DNA of 64,000 bases from Anadara kagoshimensis (GCA_021292105.1 CM037871.1:57434866-57498865), one strand, 5' to 3'; counted from the stretch's first letter, positions 1 to 12,279 are shown. A program made the numbers and translations. Notes: generated by a model from the sequence alone, not told the origin.

Positions 1-336
1 CATAATCCAAAGGCAACGCGAAAAATAAGGTTAAATACCTTAACACCCACCGGGAAAGTCAGATCTGGTGCTCGGATCATTGCAGTGAGTCACATTATTC
101 GTACATTCTATGCTTGGGTTATTTAAGTCTACATAAACCAACAGACTTTCAAACCTGTATTTAAGCAACTTCCATTTAGGCACTCAGTTATACAATTTTT
201 AGCCAATTTATTAAACGGAGATATCTAATGACAAGTTATATGCATGGCAATTAAGTTATTTCAAAACTTAAATTTGTTGTGTTAGTATAACATTGATTGT
301 ATGTTTTGTTCTCAATCTTCAAAAATTGAACCATTT

Positions 337-484
337 TCTCCACAGATGACAACTTTTTAAAAGACTCGTAAGCATTTCATTTTGAAATGGATTGTATATA
401 TATTTTTTTCGTGATATATGCTATTTTCTTTTCAGATGACCGCTTTTTTAAAACAAAAACTCGTAAGGATTGCATTTTAAAATG
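337..484 (+). repeat. Duplicated ~55-bp segment (two copies)
   Basis: Two similar segments lie at about 337-392 and 424-484. Both read a pyrimidine stretch, CAGATGAC, a T run, A run, ACTCGTAAG and then CATTTT. Each therefore has an acceptor-like CAG in front and a GTAAG donor-like site behind, but the segment between them has no open frame in every phase and is very short. I read it as a local duplication. Nothing else is recognised in the first 1.4 kb. Confidence 0.45.
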
Positions 485-1435
485 ATTTCAGAAACTGTAA
501 CGTAAAAGTTGGCTAAAGTACAAATACATTTAGTATAGGCATTTATTTTTGCAAAATTCAAAATACATGTAGATCCATACAGGATAAAAATTCCATACCT
601 CATAAAAAATTCTTAGTCATCAATGGAGGAATCGTTTTCAAAGTAAACATGATAATGCAGATATAAAATGAACAAAAAAAATGCAAAGCAAGGACAAGGT
701 GGATATCTTTTTCTTTCTTTCTTTTTTTTTAGATAAGCATATAATTACATCACGAATGACATAATAATACCGGGTTTTTATATGTTTTGGAAAATAAAAT
801 AAAAAATAATTCAATAAAGCCTGTTTCATAACCAATGATTTTAAAATAAGTGGTATGGCAAGGACCAGCCCCACGGCACTGGATACCATTTTCTACCGTC
901 AGAAATTTTGGGGTTTATAATCAATAGTTATTTATGCGTAATTATTTGTTTATTTATTTATGCGTATCTTATTTTCTTGTTCCGTTAGGTTGTCGTTCTA
1001 GGCTGTATCGGCTATTGTCAAATATTTGCTATTCAACGACAGATTTCTTTGTTTCATTTTAAATGTCTGTTTAAAGATTAAAATAAATAGGATTTTTCCC
1101 AAGAAAACTCGACGGCGTCAATATATATTCATTATAATTAAAACGAAGACGTTACAGAACAAGTTTGTCGTTAATTGCTGTTTTGAGTTGATATGTTTCT
1201 GTAATGTTCTTACAGAGACAAGGAACATAATTCATCTTAAAACTACATTGTATCGATTACAACTAGCTATAGCTGGAGAAATGTAGAAAATTATCTCAGC
1301 ACTACTTCCTATAAACACGCAAAGTACACATTTAAAATGTTAATTGTAAAACTGAATTGTCATTGGTTATATCCTAATTGATACTTAATTTTAATTCCAC
1401 TGTCGTCTTCTTATTAAATGATTATTTTTACGCAG

Positions 1436-1587
1436 TCCCAACAAATGAATTTTGTCCCCCGAATGAACCTCTTCTATCCAGTGAACCAAATTACACATTT
1501 GATATTGGAGTAAATATCTCTATTGACAATTTAATTGCAAGAAATAACTACATTTATTGGTTAAGGCGATGGAAAGTACGACTCTAA
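1436..1587 (+). CDS. Possible terminal exon of an unknown gene
   Basis: A good pyrimidine tract ending in TTTTTACGCAG precedes a 50-codon open stretch that ends at TAA (1585-1587). The peptide holds one Cys and two N-glycosylation sequons (NYT and NIS), which would suit a secreted or extracellular protein. No domain is recognised. It lies only about 50 bp upstream of the start codon of the coiled-coil protein at 1641, so it could be the last exon of an upstream gene, or chance. The frame enters in phase 1. Confidence is low because only the splice-site quality and the length of the open stretch support it. Confidence 0.2.
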
Positions 1588-1640
1588 AATCATGTTTGCG
1601 GAATTAGTGATGTGTTAGACAAGACAAACCATACAGTAAT

Positions 1641-2639
1641 ATGGAGTCAAATCCCGGATTTAATTTTCTGGTAGCTTTGCTGCTTTTAATTAAGCTTCCG
1701 AATTTAAAATCATACGAATGGCCAATGGACCGCAAGTGTGCTTACACTTTTCACATATGGCACCCGGAAACAGATGTACTGCAGAAAATGAACGATTTGA
1801 GCCTGAAATGGACAAATATAAGTACATATATTGACAAAGAATTTTTACATCTGAAAAACGACGCCCTTGTGGAGCTGAAACAGTGTCAGAACTGGACTTC
1901 TAGATTGGAGAGAGACATATCAAGCCTAAAGTTACAGGAAGTCAAAGGAAAAATAAAACAGCGTGATTTGAATTCTGGTATATCTCACTTCCAGCACCAG
2001 TTAGAGGAAATGAACAAACGTATTACACATATACAAAGAAAGTTTTCAAAGATCTCGCGGAGACATAATAATCAGAAGCAGAGGGTTGATGAACGTGTTC
2101 AGAAAGCCATGCCTCTGATAGACAAGAGTGACAAAAACGATGCTAGTGTGGCTGAAATTCTTCAGGATTCCGTCGGGGATATGAAAGCGGAATGGTTGCT
2201 AATGAAACGTGATCTGATTGATTTGATGGATGAGATGGCAGGTATTAAGATGAAGCAGGATCAATTCCTTAAACAAACGATGAAAATAACTCAGACAGTC
2301 GGCAATATCACTGAAGCAATCCCAACCAATAGAACCTTACTCCACATTATTTCAAATGAAATCCGAACTGTGGAAACAAACCTGGGCGGATTACAAGAAG
2401 ATTTGGCTGATATAAAGCACAGAGAGTCGAACACAGCTAGGGATATTTTGAATATTCAGAATGGATTTAAGGACGTTCTAATACAAAGTGAAAACATAAA
2501 GAAGAAATTGGACATTCTAACAACGAAAATAATTACCAAAGACGTCTTCTTTTATCGGCTGGTAAATCTTCAAATGGCGATTGGCAGGGAAAGGTTGAAA
2601 CAGCTAACGTCAAATTGGACACCAATGACGTCGCCACAG
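1641..2639 (+). CDS. Fibrinogen-related protein, exon 1: signal peptide and coiled coil
   Basis: The ATG at 1641 opens a 333-codon exon. Residues about 8-25 form a hydrophobic signal peptide (FNFLVALLLLIKL), so the product should be secreted. Residues about 45-320 are charged, rich in Leu, Ile, Lys and Glu with heptad-like spacing and almost no Gly or Pro, i.e. a long coiled coil suited to oligomer formation. Several N-glycosylation sequons (NWT, NIS, NIT, NRT) are visible. The exon is taken to end at 2639 because CCACAG is followed by GTACTA and the frame closes soon after. A fibrinogen-related domain exon lies 1.2 kb downstream on the same strand. Coiled coil plus fibrinogen domain is the layout of molluscan fibrinogen-like lectins, which bind microbial or glycan surfaces. 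The link of the two exons is inferred. This donor is phase 0 while the best acceptor downstream is phase 1, so a small exon between them may be missed. Confidence 0.7.
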
Positions 2640-2894
2640 GTACTATTATTTGTAAATATAAAATTGGTATAATATGTAATTTAATTATAATGTTATGATT
2701 AAGGCTACTAGTTTCGTACATGAATTCACCGAATAACGAGGCTTTTGCTTTCGTTGTGCATCTACTATTTTAAATATCACGACTTTCGATATATTATTAT
2801 TTTTTTAGTACTTTTTTATACTTTTTGAATATTTTTCCCTCTTTTAAATTTTCTTCTGTCGATAGAATTGTAATAATACTTAAAGCTGCTTATA

Positions 2895-3062
2895 TAATTA
2901 GTGGTCCTTCGGAAGAATCATTAATGCCCGATACCCATGAAAGGCGTGACACGTGAAAGAACCCTCATTGCACCTTGGCCAAATGCAAAAGGCCAAAGTA
3001 TCTTTCACTTCCCCCATAGCTGACGACGGCTCGATAAAAGTGAAATATTCTTTACCGGACAT
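2895..3062 (+). repeat. SINE family A, 3' part, diverged
   Basis: The stretch GTGAAAGAACCCTC, then GCACCTTGGCC, then AGCTGACGACGGCTCGATA and AGTGAAATATTCTT matches the 3' half of the complete SINE at 6406-6722, in the same order. The tRNA-like head is absent, so this is a 5'-truncated copy. It lies in the presumed intron of the fibrinogen-related gene. Confidence 0.65.
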
Positions 3063-3821
3063 GAAATACCATTTAAAAAGTGTGTTTATTAGAATATGTA
3101 AATAAAAATAAAATGATAATATATGTACACGAACAAGTAGCATTAGAAATTGTAAGATTCCCGATTTGGTTCTAATATCATAAAGCTAAAAATATGAGAT
3201 TTGTGATATGTGAAAGTGGTGAAAATCTGCTTATCCGTTATGATGTCAAGTTTCAGAATGCTACCACAATTTGTATATAACTATAAAGCCAAATCGTTTT
3301 TTCAAACATTTTACTTTGCTTCGGGATTGTGAATTGGACAAAGATTATTATGTTACTTATTTTTTATTTTTGACTGAAAAACCATCAGTTTATCCTAATA
3401 TGATTTCATCCATGTTATTGTCACGCACATTTATGTGTTACATTTTACACGTACGTGCATTTAGAAAAAATGTAAAAATAATGCAGAGTCCGCGTTCTAT
3501 TTAAATGATAAAGATATTTCTTGGAAGTTGTTCATATCACGAAAGTTTTGTGGTAAAACATGTGTTTGGCTACCACTTATATTTAGTAGCAAGTTGTTAT
3601 AGCCAAAAACATGCTATTCAGCTAATCATTTTTATCCTAGTTTTTTTTCATCAGTCCATACGCGAAGAGTGTATCTAGCTACATCCATCTGGGGTACACG
3701 ACCTTACTTCATTGTGGTTGTTCACATATGAACTTATTTGTCAGTTTCAAAATTTTACTATTGTCTGGTCAATCAATTTATTTTAAAATTTGCATCTTAA
3801 TTTATTTCATTCCAATTTCAG

Positions 3822-4493
3822 ATTGTCAGGACATATACAACTCTGGTTATAGGACAAGTGGTAAATACCAGATAAAACCGACAGGAGCTGAACAACCGGA
3901 TGATGTATACTGCGAGTTTGTAAATAACACTGCATATACCTTGGTCCAGAGAAGAACGGATGGCCTTCTGCGGTTTGATCGGCTTTGGTTGGAATACAAA
4001 TATGGCTTTGGAAATCTCTATGGAGAACACTGGCTTGGTAATGAATTAATCCACTTTTTGTCAGCACAGAGAAAGAACGTTCTTAGAATTGATTTATGGG
4101 ATTGGGAAGGCAAACGCTTTTATGCAGAATATCACATATTTTCCATAGACGGAGCAGGCGATAAATATACCTCCATGTTGGAGAATATAAAGGCAATGCA
4201 GGATTCCTTAGTAACCATAACGACATGATGTTTAGCACGGAAGACATGGATAACGATCAAACAAGTCGAAATTGTGCCACCGATTATAAAGGTGGGTGGT
4301 GGTTTAATAGTTGTTTTGCATGTAACCTGAACGGTGTGTACCACGTGGATATTACTCTCATAAACAATCAGCGTTCAGTGATGGAGTCGTATGGTACACA
4401 CTGAAAGATTCAGATAAATACTCTTTGAGAAAAACTGAAATGAAGATTCGCAGATTAGAAAAGATGACGATAATGCACAGACTTAAAATTTGA
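3822..4493 (+). pseudogene. Fibrinogen-related domain (FReD) exon, two frameshifts
   Basis: After a clear acceptor (CCAATTTCAG ending at 3821) the frame reads DCQDIYNSG, then YCEF, QRRTDG, GFGNLYGEHWLGN and LRIDLWDWEGKRFYAEY, the standard order of fibrinogen C-terminal domain motifs. Around 4166 the frame must shift to continue with the GEYKGNAG and [14 protein letters not shown] (calcium-site) motifs, then [11 protein letters not shown] and NLNG. A second shift near 4345 is needed to reach [11 protein letters not shown] and the closing KTEMKIRRLEK, ending at TGA 4491-4493. Each shift equals two extra bases or one missing base. The fold-defining residues are otherwise well kept, so the damage is recent or is sequencing error. 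Read as it stands, the protein stops inside the domain (TGA after 4225) and would lack the glycan/calcium-binding pocket. An alternative acceptor at 3829 would match the phase of the upstream exon but would lose the conserved first Cys. Confidence 0.75.
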
Positions 4494-6395
4494 AACAAGG
4501 ATGAAAACTAAAATGAACTTGTGTGGGTTATTTGACTGAAATTAATGTCTGGTTTATGTAATTAAAATGAATACCGGGGATTATGTAACTTAAACTGTTA
4601 ACAAACTGAACCAGATTGAGTATGTACATAAAACATTTGAAATTTAAGATTGAAACCAAGTCGATCACCTGTAAATATAAGTTGGTGCTTACATATTCGA
4701 ACAATGCTTTTTAAGAACACATTTTGAGAAAATATTGGATGATTTGTTATCAGTTCGCCATGCTTTGATTTGACGATTCAATGCAATACAATTGTTGCAT
4801 TCTGCTCATTTTCATTTTTGTAAGATTTTTTTAGCTCAGACTTTTGCCTTTAAATTGCTTTTTTCAATACTGTTATTTTCAGCACATATTGATGTGAATT
4901 TATTAAACTTTATCTTTATTTACATGATTGCAAAAAATAATAAACACCATAAGAACTTAATCAGGTTTTGTTACCATGGCAACAAGAAACTCGAAGGAGT
5001 AAATATTTGTCTTATGTGTGAATACAAACGATGTTTATTTTTATTTTTACTGCTTCGAATTCACTTTTATACGAGCTATTGTCTCTTCCTATTGTTGCAA
5101 ACATAAAGTTTGAGACTTAGCTTACACTTTGTTTACTATCTGTATCTTTACAGTCTCGTAAGCTGGTAGTTTTTAAGTCAATGCGCCTTAAACATGACTT
5201 AGATATAAATTATTTTTGTCAATTTCAACTTTACATCAAAGAACGCACAACTAAACAGAATAAGAATATAAAAATATAATGATGTTGTGGTCATAGGTTA
5301 TATGAATTCCCAAATTGACCTACAAAAGGTGTAATGACCACATTTTGTCGATAATCCATGACAAAAATATCACAAATGATATGCGTTGCACGCACTTGAC
5401 GAGCAACTGTTAAAAAATGGCACTCATTCTAATTTAATCAGAAATGTAAAACACACCATGTTAAACATTATTTTGAAGGATACATAGATAAACACAACAG
5501 ATTATAATTAATATAAACAAACATAAATATACTGGTCAATGTTCAAATCACAACAACAGAGGCAAAGTGAAAACTGGCAAAGCAAGCCAAATAGGTGGAT
5601 ATCAACTAGAGAAGTGAGATGAGGCCGGGTTTTCTGGAAGGTTAAGGACCACATTTAATTAAAGATATTATTACAAAATATACCTAAAACGAAAAACGGA
5701 CATCCAATGGTTTCATGTTTCTTCCATTTTGAATTTTGATTGCATACACAATGATGTAATTCATTTTACACGTGAAAAATGTAGCAAGGTAAACAAGGAA
5801 ATGCCTATTATTCTGCCGGGTCATACATTACTACCTTGTGGAAGTTCGTGTGTTTAAAATAATTTGCCAGTTTCAAAGTTTATACAATGTTTTTGGATTG
5901 TGATGTAGATATGGATTAGTATGCTTGTGTCTTGTAAAATGCAATGCAAACACGCGTATTGAAGTTACCATACCATTCCATACCGGTAGTAAAAGAAAGA
6001 TAATTTTTCGTGTTTTGATTAGAGAGCAGGACTTAACACAATAAATAACAAAGTAACAGTGTGAACACAGATTTTGTGGTGTGAAGATATAGTCATATTA
6101 TTGACGATATAATAAAATTATCTATAGAAAAAATCCATTTTAAGTAACAGCAATTAACCACAAAAACTATTCTAGAAAGAATTCTGACGTCAATCAATCT
6201 ATACATTGTCACACCATTGATTTACTGATGTAGGATGGTCATTAAATAGATCATTAGTTTAAAGAAAACGAGGACACAATGGATTGATTTGTTTTCTCTT
6301 TTGAAAGTGAAAAAGAAGCAATTAAAAGCAACACTGATGTATATCAGCGTACCATGTGGTGCCCAATAATGTTTACTTGCAACCATTATTTCTAT
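4494..6395. other. Gene-free stretch
   Basis: No open frame with recognisable motifs is seen on either strand. The only structure is the degenerate foldback repeat listed at 5525-5945. Confidence 0.5.
5525..5945. repeat. Foldback family, compact two-arm copy, diverged
   Basis: At 5525-5640 a left arm (minus orientation) reads GGTCAATGTTCAAATCACAA, AAAACTGGC, AGTGAGATGAGGCCGGG. At 5815-5945 a right arm (plus orientation) reads GTGGAAGTTCGTGTGTTTAA, TTTGCCAGTTTCAAAGTTT and GGATTGTGATGTAGATATGG. The two arms are inverted repeats of each other and of the family arms elsewhere in the window. Confidence 0.6.
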
Positions 6396-6732
6396 TTGAT
6401 ATTGACTACTGCCTTAGCTCAGTTCACAGAGTGCTCTCTCCGTAAGTTAGAGGTCGTGGGTTCGAACCTCTGACCTGAGACCTGAAAGTGGATAGTGACT
6501 GTTCTTTCGCCAAGCACTCGGCATTACGAAATGTAAGTCATGGTTTTTTCCGGATGGAAACTTTAAATGAACGAGGAACCGTGTCATGGTAGGCGTGGCT
6601 AGAAAGAAGTCTGTTGTATAATGCTATCAGCGCAATACACATGCAAAATGTTTGCACCTTCGCTTATAGCTGGTCACGTCTCGATATAAGTGAAATATTC
6701 TTGACCATTAACTCAACCCAACTTGATATTGA
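6396..6732 (+). repeat. SINE family A, complete copy with target duplication
   Basis: The element runs from 6406 to 6722 (317 bp) and is flanked by a perfect 10-bp direct repeat TTGATATTGA (6396-6405 and 6723-6732). Its head is tRNA-like, with an A box (TTAGCTCAGTTCACAGAG) and a B box (GGGTTCGAACC), which act as an internal RNA polymerase III promoter in tRNA-derived SINEs. The body then reads TTCTTTCGCCAAGCACTCGG and ends with TCGATATAAGTGAAATATTC followed by a short A/C-rich tail. Other copies lie at 2895, 62721 and 63530. It may correspond to a published molluscan SINE, but I cannot assign the family by name without a library search. Confidence 0.88.
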
Positions 6733-7384
6733 ATTGCACTCGGTTAGGCTTTCCTGTAATAAGGACGTTATTTCTGACATTTGTTGCGTATAAGTTTTCT
6801 AAAAACATTCCACACGAAATATTTGCTCCATCATCATGAGGTAAATTAACACGCCTATTTTAGTTAATCTACTAGTCAACACAACATGAGCTACCAGACA
6901 AGAATTTGTCCGACAGAACAATAGAAACACCTGAAAAGAATCAGAATCAAAGCACAGTATGGCCTAAAATCCAAATTCGTTTGAAATACTAGGTCTTATG
7001 GCGTCTAACATTAAATTCTATGGTTTCCTATACATTATGCCGCATTATTCTGCATCAACTGTGTTAAGAGTCCATGTGTTAAACACTTTGCAATTTCAAC
7101 TTTTGTCATTAAAACTCTACATACAAGTCATTAGTGATTTAACCAACCTCTGTAATTGGTGCTAACTTATAAAAAGGGGCTTCTGTTTACGAAGAACTTA
7201 TTAGAAAGACGTATGACTATAGCTTATTCTGTCAAAAAACTGTAGACACTGCCACCCTTGTTGTATTGTTTTGTAGACATCATTTGAATACATTTCACCA
7301 ATCCAATTTATAGAAGGAGTTATTGTTAATAAACATGCTTAATACAATAATGAACATGTCCATTGACTTTTTACATTCCATTCC

Positions 7385-7690
7385 TATTCACAGACTGCTT
7401 GCAAACAGATTGTTTACACAGGGATAATGGTTATCAAACCCTCAAAAATATTTTGCCGTCATCACAATATTGTTGATAAGTATAATTGCCCTGTATCCAA
7501 TTAACCCTGTGTATATTTGATGTCCCATTCATTCTAAATTTCGATTTTACACGTGCATCTAGCTAAACAGGAAGTGGTTACCCTTCCGTAGCGCCGGTGG
7601 AAGTTCACTAGTTTAACTTAATTTGACAGTTGTTACTTTGCTTTTAGATTGAGGTTTAGACATGAATTGATATTTTTCAGCCAGCATTTT
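7385..7690 (+). repeat. Foldback family arm, plus orientation
   Basis: The arm runs GACTGCTTGCAAACAGATTG, CAAACCCTCAAAAATATTTT, GTCATCACAATATTGTTGAT, GTCCCATTCAT, CTAGCTAAACAGGAAGTGGT, GGTGGAAGTTCAC and ends at GACATGAATTGATATTTTTC. It matches the arm inserted in the LINE at 17736 and extends further inward. Confidence 0.7.
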
Positions 7691-7784
7691 GGTGAAAAAA
7701 GAAGGTCTTACAGTAAAGTGTTTTAAAAGGTTTAAATCCAACAGAAACATACTACGTCGTGTCCGAATGCAATCTAGAAGCAGT

Positions 7785-8165
7785 GAAAAAACTTTGAAAC
7801 TGACAAGTTAGGTTCAACATGTGGACTTTCACCATGGAAGTGAGGCCGGGTGCACTGGTTGGGTTAGTACTTCCTGTTTAGCTATGTATACCTGCCGTGC
7901 GTGTAATCAAAATTGGGTGAAAGGAACATAGAACTATGGGACCTCAAATATATCCAGGGCAATCTTGGACACAGAGACAACAAATTTATTAACAATACAG
8001 TGATAGCAGCCATAAGCATTTTGAGGGCCTAGATAAGCCTAGACTTGTAATATCACTGTGTCAACAATTTATTTGTAACCAGCTTAGCAGGTTTCTTCGT
8101 TGTTAAAAAATCCCCGTAGTGGGAACCATCTCTACCGTGGCGTATTAATTGGGAAATACAATGCA
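7785..8165 (-). repeat. Foldback family arm, minus orientation
   Basis: It starts with AAAACTTTGAAACTGACAAG and continues through GTGAGGCCGGGTGCACTGG, AATCAAAATTGGGTGAAAGG, CAAATATATCCAGGGCAATC and CCCGTAGTGGGAACCATCTC to GCGTATTAATTGGGAAATAC. It faces away from the plus-orientation arm at 7385, with about 95 bp between them. Confidence 0.75.
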
Positions 8166-8169
8166 CGGT

Positions 8170-9300
8170 GATAATATCATGTCTCTGTCATATGTATTGC
8201 AAAGTATGTAACCTATGACTCTGTTACAACAAGATGATTTTTTCGAATTGTCGTGTATTTGTTGTGAGATATTATTTGCATATGTACTTAGTGCAAATTT
8301 AAGATTAAGTATCATATCGTAAGATAAATCAGTCCTGGCAGATGTTGTGTTCGCTAAAATGATGTAGGACATATAATGCTCTTTAATTGTGCACAAAAAT
8401 CATACCTTCCCGAGCAACAGTTGAGGCAACTTTGTCGATCTTCTATATATATAGAGAGAGAGGAGTAATAAATTACTAGTATTAAATTGAAATATATTTC
8501 GATACATAGAGTCGTTAATTCATAGACTTTTATAATCAGATAAAGACTGTTTGATTTTCTTAGCATTTGTAAATTTAATTTACTTTACTTAAATAATTCT
8601 TTCTAATTTATTTTCTTTGGGACATGGAAATTAAAAAAAGACAGAAATATTTATACCTCATCTATTTTTCTTGTTGGATCGATCGTAATATTATACATGT
8701 TTAGCGATTTGAAATAAAGACCGATACAATAACCCGATTACCTCCCTTGGATAGCAGTTTTCTCTCTGACTAGAAAAAACTAAACTATACGAAAGTGTAA
8801 AATAAATCGCCGAAGAATTTTAATTCGTTCATCATTAATCAATTTTTATTACATTTAATCAAGTTTTTTATGTTGGATTCAGTTGATTTACCAATATTAA
8901 CTTGAATTAAAAATAACTAATGTTTTTTTTCTCGGAATTACGTGTACCTAATTAAAATAATAAATTTGCGAAAGTAATTCAGTCAGCTCAAAATGAAAAA
9001 AAAAACCCAAAATTTATTGATACACATAATCATACTTGTGTTAGACAAGGTGCATATTAAAATTGAAAAAAGCCAAATAGTTTCTGTGCTATGTTTTATA
9101 TTCAACAAATATGCGTGTTCACATTGCCCATTCAAATCTCAAGTTTCATAAGCAGTCTTAAGAACTCAAATATGACACCCACGATAGGCTACCTTAAAAG
9201 CTTTATGACAAACGCGATAAATTCATTTTTTCAATTATCAAGTCATTTTTTATGCAGCAATCTACCTGCTTCTTCTGCTTAAAGTATATTTGTTTCACAA
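8170..9300. other. Gene-free AT-rich stretch
   Basis: I see no coding signal, RNA gene or clear repeat here apart from A and T runs. Confidence 0.4.
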
Positions 9301-9309
9301 CTAAAACAT

Positions 9310-9630
9310 TATTACCACTACAGGAACTGCATAAAACGAAGCAAGCTGCTTAAAAATTTATTGTTGACACAACAATATTGCAACCACAGGCTTATCAAGG
9401 CTCTAAAATATGTATGTTTGTAATCACAATATTGTTCATGATGTCTGTGTATCTAAACTTACCCTGGGAATATTTGCCGTTCAATATTTCCGTGATTTAG
9501 TTCTTAATTTCGCACATGGCAAGCGTAGCTAGCTAAATAGTTTTTTTCTCTTTCGGAGCATTCGGACTCACGTCCATGGTGAAAGTTAAAATCTTTAAAC
9601 TAATGTGCCTATATTTGTTTTTTTATTTTC
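9310..9630 (+). repeat. Foldback family arm, old copy
   Basis: Recognisable landmarks are ACGAAGCAAGCTGCTTA, TTATTGTTGACAC, ACAGGCTTATCAAGGCTCTA, GTAGCTAGCTAAATAG and CCATGGTGAAAGTT. Many substitutions and small gaps show that it is older than the copies at 49-56 kb. Confidence 0.55.
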
Positions 9631-10614
9631 ACACTGTTCGTAAATAAATAACGTTTGTCAATAATTGAAAATTGGACGTAACAGGTTATACATATTTTTG
9701 TGGAAACACGGCATGACACGAGCATATGGCAATTGTTACATAAGACGACAAAATTGACTCTTGACTTGATAGTTGTTTTTATTTATTTACATAAAATTAA
9801 ACCAATTAACAAATAAACACATATATACAAATAATATCTTCTTTGATTTACTGGTGCTGTTACTCCTGAAACAAGCATTAAAATATGTACAATGATCTTT
9901 CGTATAATTGTGTACTAATAACATAAAAGCTTCAGTTAAACAAAGCTAAAATAAATATACAACAATTATAGTTTAAAGTTTTGTGCAATTAGGTCCAACA
10001 CCTACAACTATCATGTGACGCTGTGTACATTTGTTTACTCTTCAAGTTACACAGCATAGTTTTTGTCATTGAAATTTCTGAGGGCCAATAACATAGTAAT
10101 CGATTATAATAATTTGTTGAAAATTTGAGGTATTAATAGCATTCTTTCTTTAAGTATTTTAATGAAATGAACAAAGTGATGTTTTACAAACAACTAATTT
10201 TCTTCAGGAATTGTGGTGCATTGCACACAACTTATATTCTCCAAAAATAGCTATCGTCCATGTAAGGATTGACGCACACGATCCATCTGTGGCATATCTG
10301 AAAGAATAAAAACAAAAAGTATGATTTAGAGAGACGTCTTTCAATTGATATAAATATACAAATCAACAAATATTAAAACTTCAAGCGGTCAAATAAAAAC
10401 ACATCCCCATATAGAAAGTTGATAACCGAACTAACAAAAGCAATGTATTCAAAGTTTGCTTAATCTAGGAAATTAATGCAGTTCTTCATCAAATTCAAAC
10501 AAAAACATTTAAGAAGAAAAATATTAATTTACACTATATCGGGTAATGTTGAAGGTTTGAATTTGACTTAATAACAATATTAAAAATATAAATTAAAAAT
10601 GTCTAATTTCGGCA

Positions 10615-10790
10615 TGTCCAAGTTTGTCTCTTGACATTTAGCTTGCATAGCTTGCTAAATAGGAGGGACTTGCCCTTCCTGAGTATCCAACCTCATTTCC
10701 ATGGTTGAAGTTTACGGATCTAACTATATTAGTATTTATTGTGATATGACCATGGATGTTTATTTTTGAATAATTTATATATTGATAAAA
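10615..10790 (+). repeat. Foldback family arm, fragment
   Basis: The stretch TTGCTAAATAGGAGGGACTT, CCTTCCTGAGTATCCAACCT, CATTTCCATGGTTGAAGTTT followed by a relic of the GGATTGTGAT end matches the outer part of the arm. The inner part is lost. Confidence 0.45.
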
Positions 10791-10869
10791 TTGTAATCTA
10801 AACTGAAGGTCAGATGCTTAAAGTTTCACAGTTTTACAGATAAGTTATACGTGTTTCTGGAAGGTAACA

Positions 10870-12180
10870 CGGGCCCATGTACCCTGACAGATATTGTACC
10901 ATGAGCCGCATGCAAAGGGTACGTAATATTTGACAAGATACATGGGGCAGTGTTACCTGCCAAACACCTATATAATCTTTAAATTGTCACCCTTGAAAGC
11001 GGCACTAGTTTGATCTTTTTTTAAATTCGACTTTGTATTCTGTACGACTTGCATACGTTGTAGCGATATTTGTTTACAACGAAAATAAACATTCGCAATG
11101 TGCGAGTTACTTCCCTTCTCTTGCTCAACGTCGTGTGCGTTTATTAACCCCGACAGATTTCCGAACCCTGTAAAGTTAACCAATCGATTTGCGATAAAAA
11201 AAATTAATGATGACAAATTGTACATTTTCTTTTTTCTGTCGCATGTTCGTGTTTTGTTCTGGTACAATCCACTTGCTGAATGGTTTTTATGAACTTTAAA
11301 TGAAATAATTATAATTATTTATATATGTAGAAAACAAATATAATAAATATACACGAACTGTTCCTTGCAGAATACAAAATACCGAGTAATTTCCGGAATA
11401 AAACAGCATAAATCAAGAACGAAACAATTACACCGTTCGTTTTTTGTCATTATTTAACAACAATCTTGAAAAACTGCAAATACAAAAATAGACCAAGTAA
11501 TGGATCACTACTGCTTTTCACACATTTTGTATGACTTTTGTATTGTCATGGTTACCGTTGTAATTAATATCAGCACGTGTGTCAGATTTTTTTGTATTGA
11601 AAAATAATTAAAAAGAACATTCTCAAAGCAATAACAAACGTATTTAATGGGATTTGTTTTATATTTTATACTCGGAAGTTTATACTTTAATTTTCATCTA
11701 TAATCATTTTTTGTTTTTTATAACGAAAAAGTCGTTGACTATTCTGTTTGTGCTAAAACCATATTTCAAGTATCAATTTACATCTGATAAATATTTGTTT
11801 TCAATCGCTAATGCAACAAAGAAAACAAGAAACGAAGGAAACAAAAACATCACATAAATGCATATTTGGGATCAATAATGACTCTCCATTTTGGATGGAC
11901 ACTTAATTTAATTAAAATAATGATAAAAATAAAGTTTTTCAATTGACAATGTCATTTCAAACTCTGAAAGAAAGTGACTCTGAAAGACCAAACCCTCGTT
12001 AAGTATTTAAATAAACTAGTTTGATTGGGGTTGTTCATTTAGTCGATCACAATTGAATCTATAATAAACCTAAGCGACGCACGCATAACCTTAACCTAAC
12101 CCGTTAAGCAGCAAAATATATCTTTAAACATCTTGACATTTTCGTATAATAAACTGCATGTAAAAAACAAACACTCTTAG
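10870..12180. other. Gene-free stretch
   Basis: Overlapping open frames on both strands at 10968-11292 have no recognisable motif. No other structure is seen. Confidence 0.35.
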
Positions 12181-12214
12181 AAAACACCATACGATAAACG
12201 AATTAAAGACAAAA

Positions 12215-12218
<4 letters not shown>

Positions 12219-12275
<57 letters not shown>
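12219..12275. repeat. (TA)n microsatellite
   Basis: An uninterrupted alternating TA run of nearly 30 dinucleotides, self-complementary and so able to extrude as a hairpin. Confidence 0.95.

Positions 12276-12279
<4 letters not shown>

Noticed and set aside
4792..5106. A 104-codon plus-strand frame rich in Phe and Leu
   Set aside because: Its composition is that expected of T-rich DNA in this frame, and no promoter, splice site or domain is visible.
10968..11292. Overlapping open frames on both strands
   Set aside because: No motif, no splice context, and equal length on both strands suggests chance.
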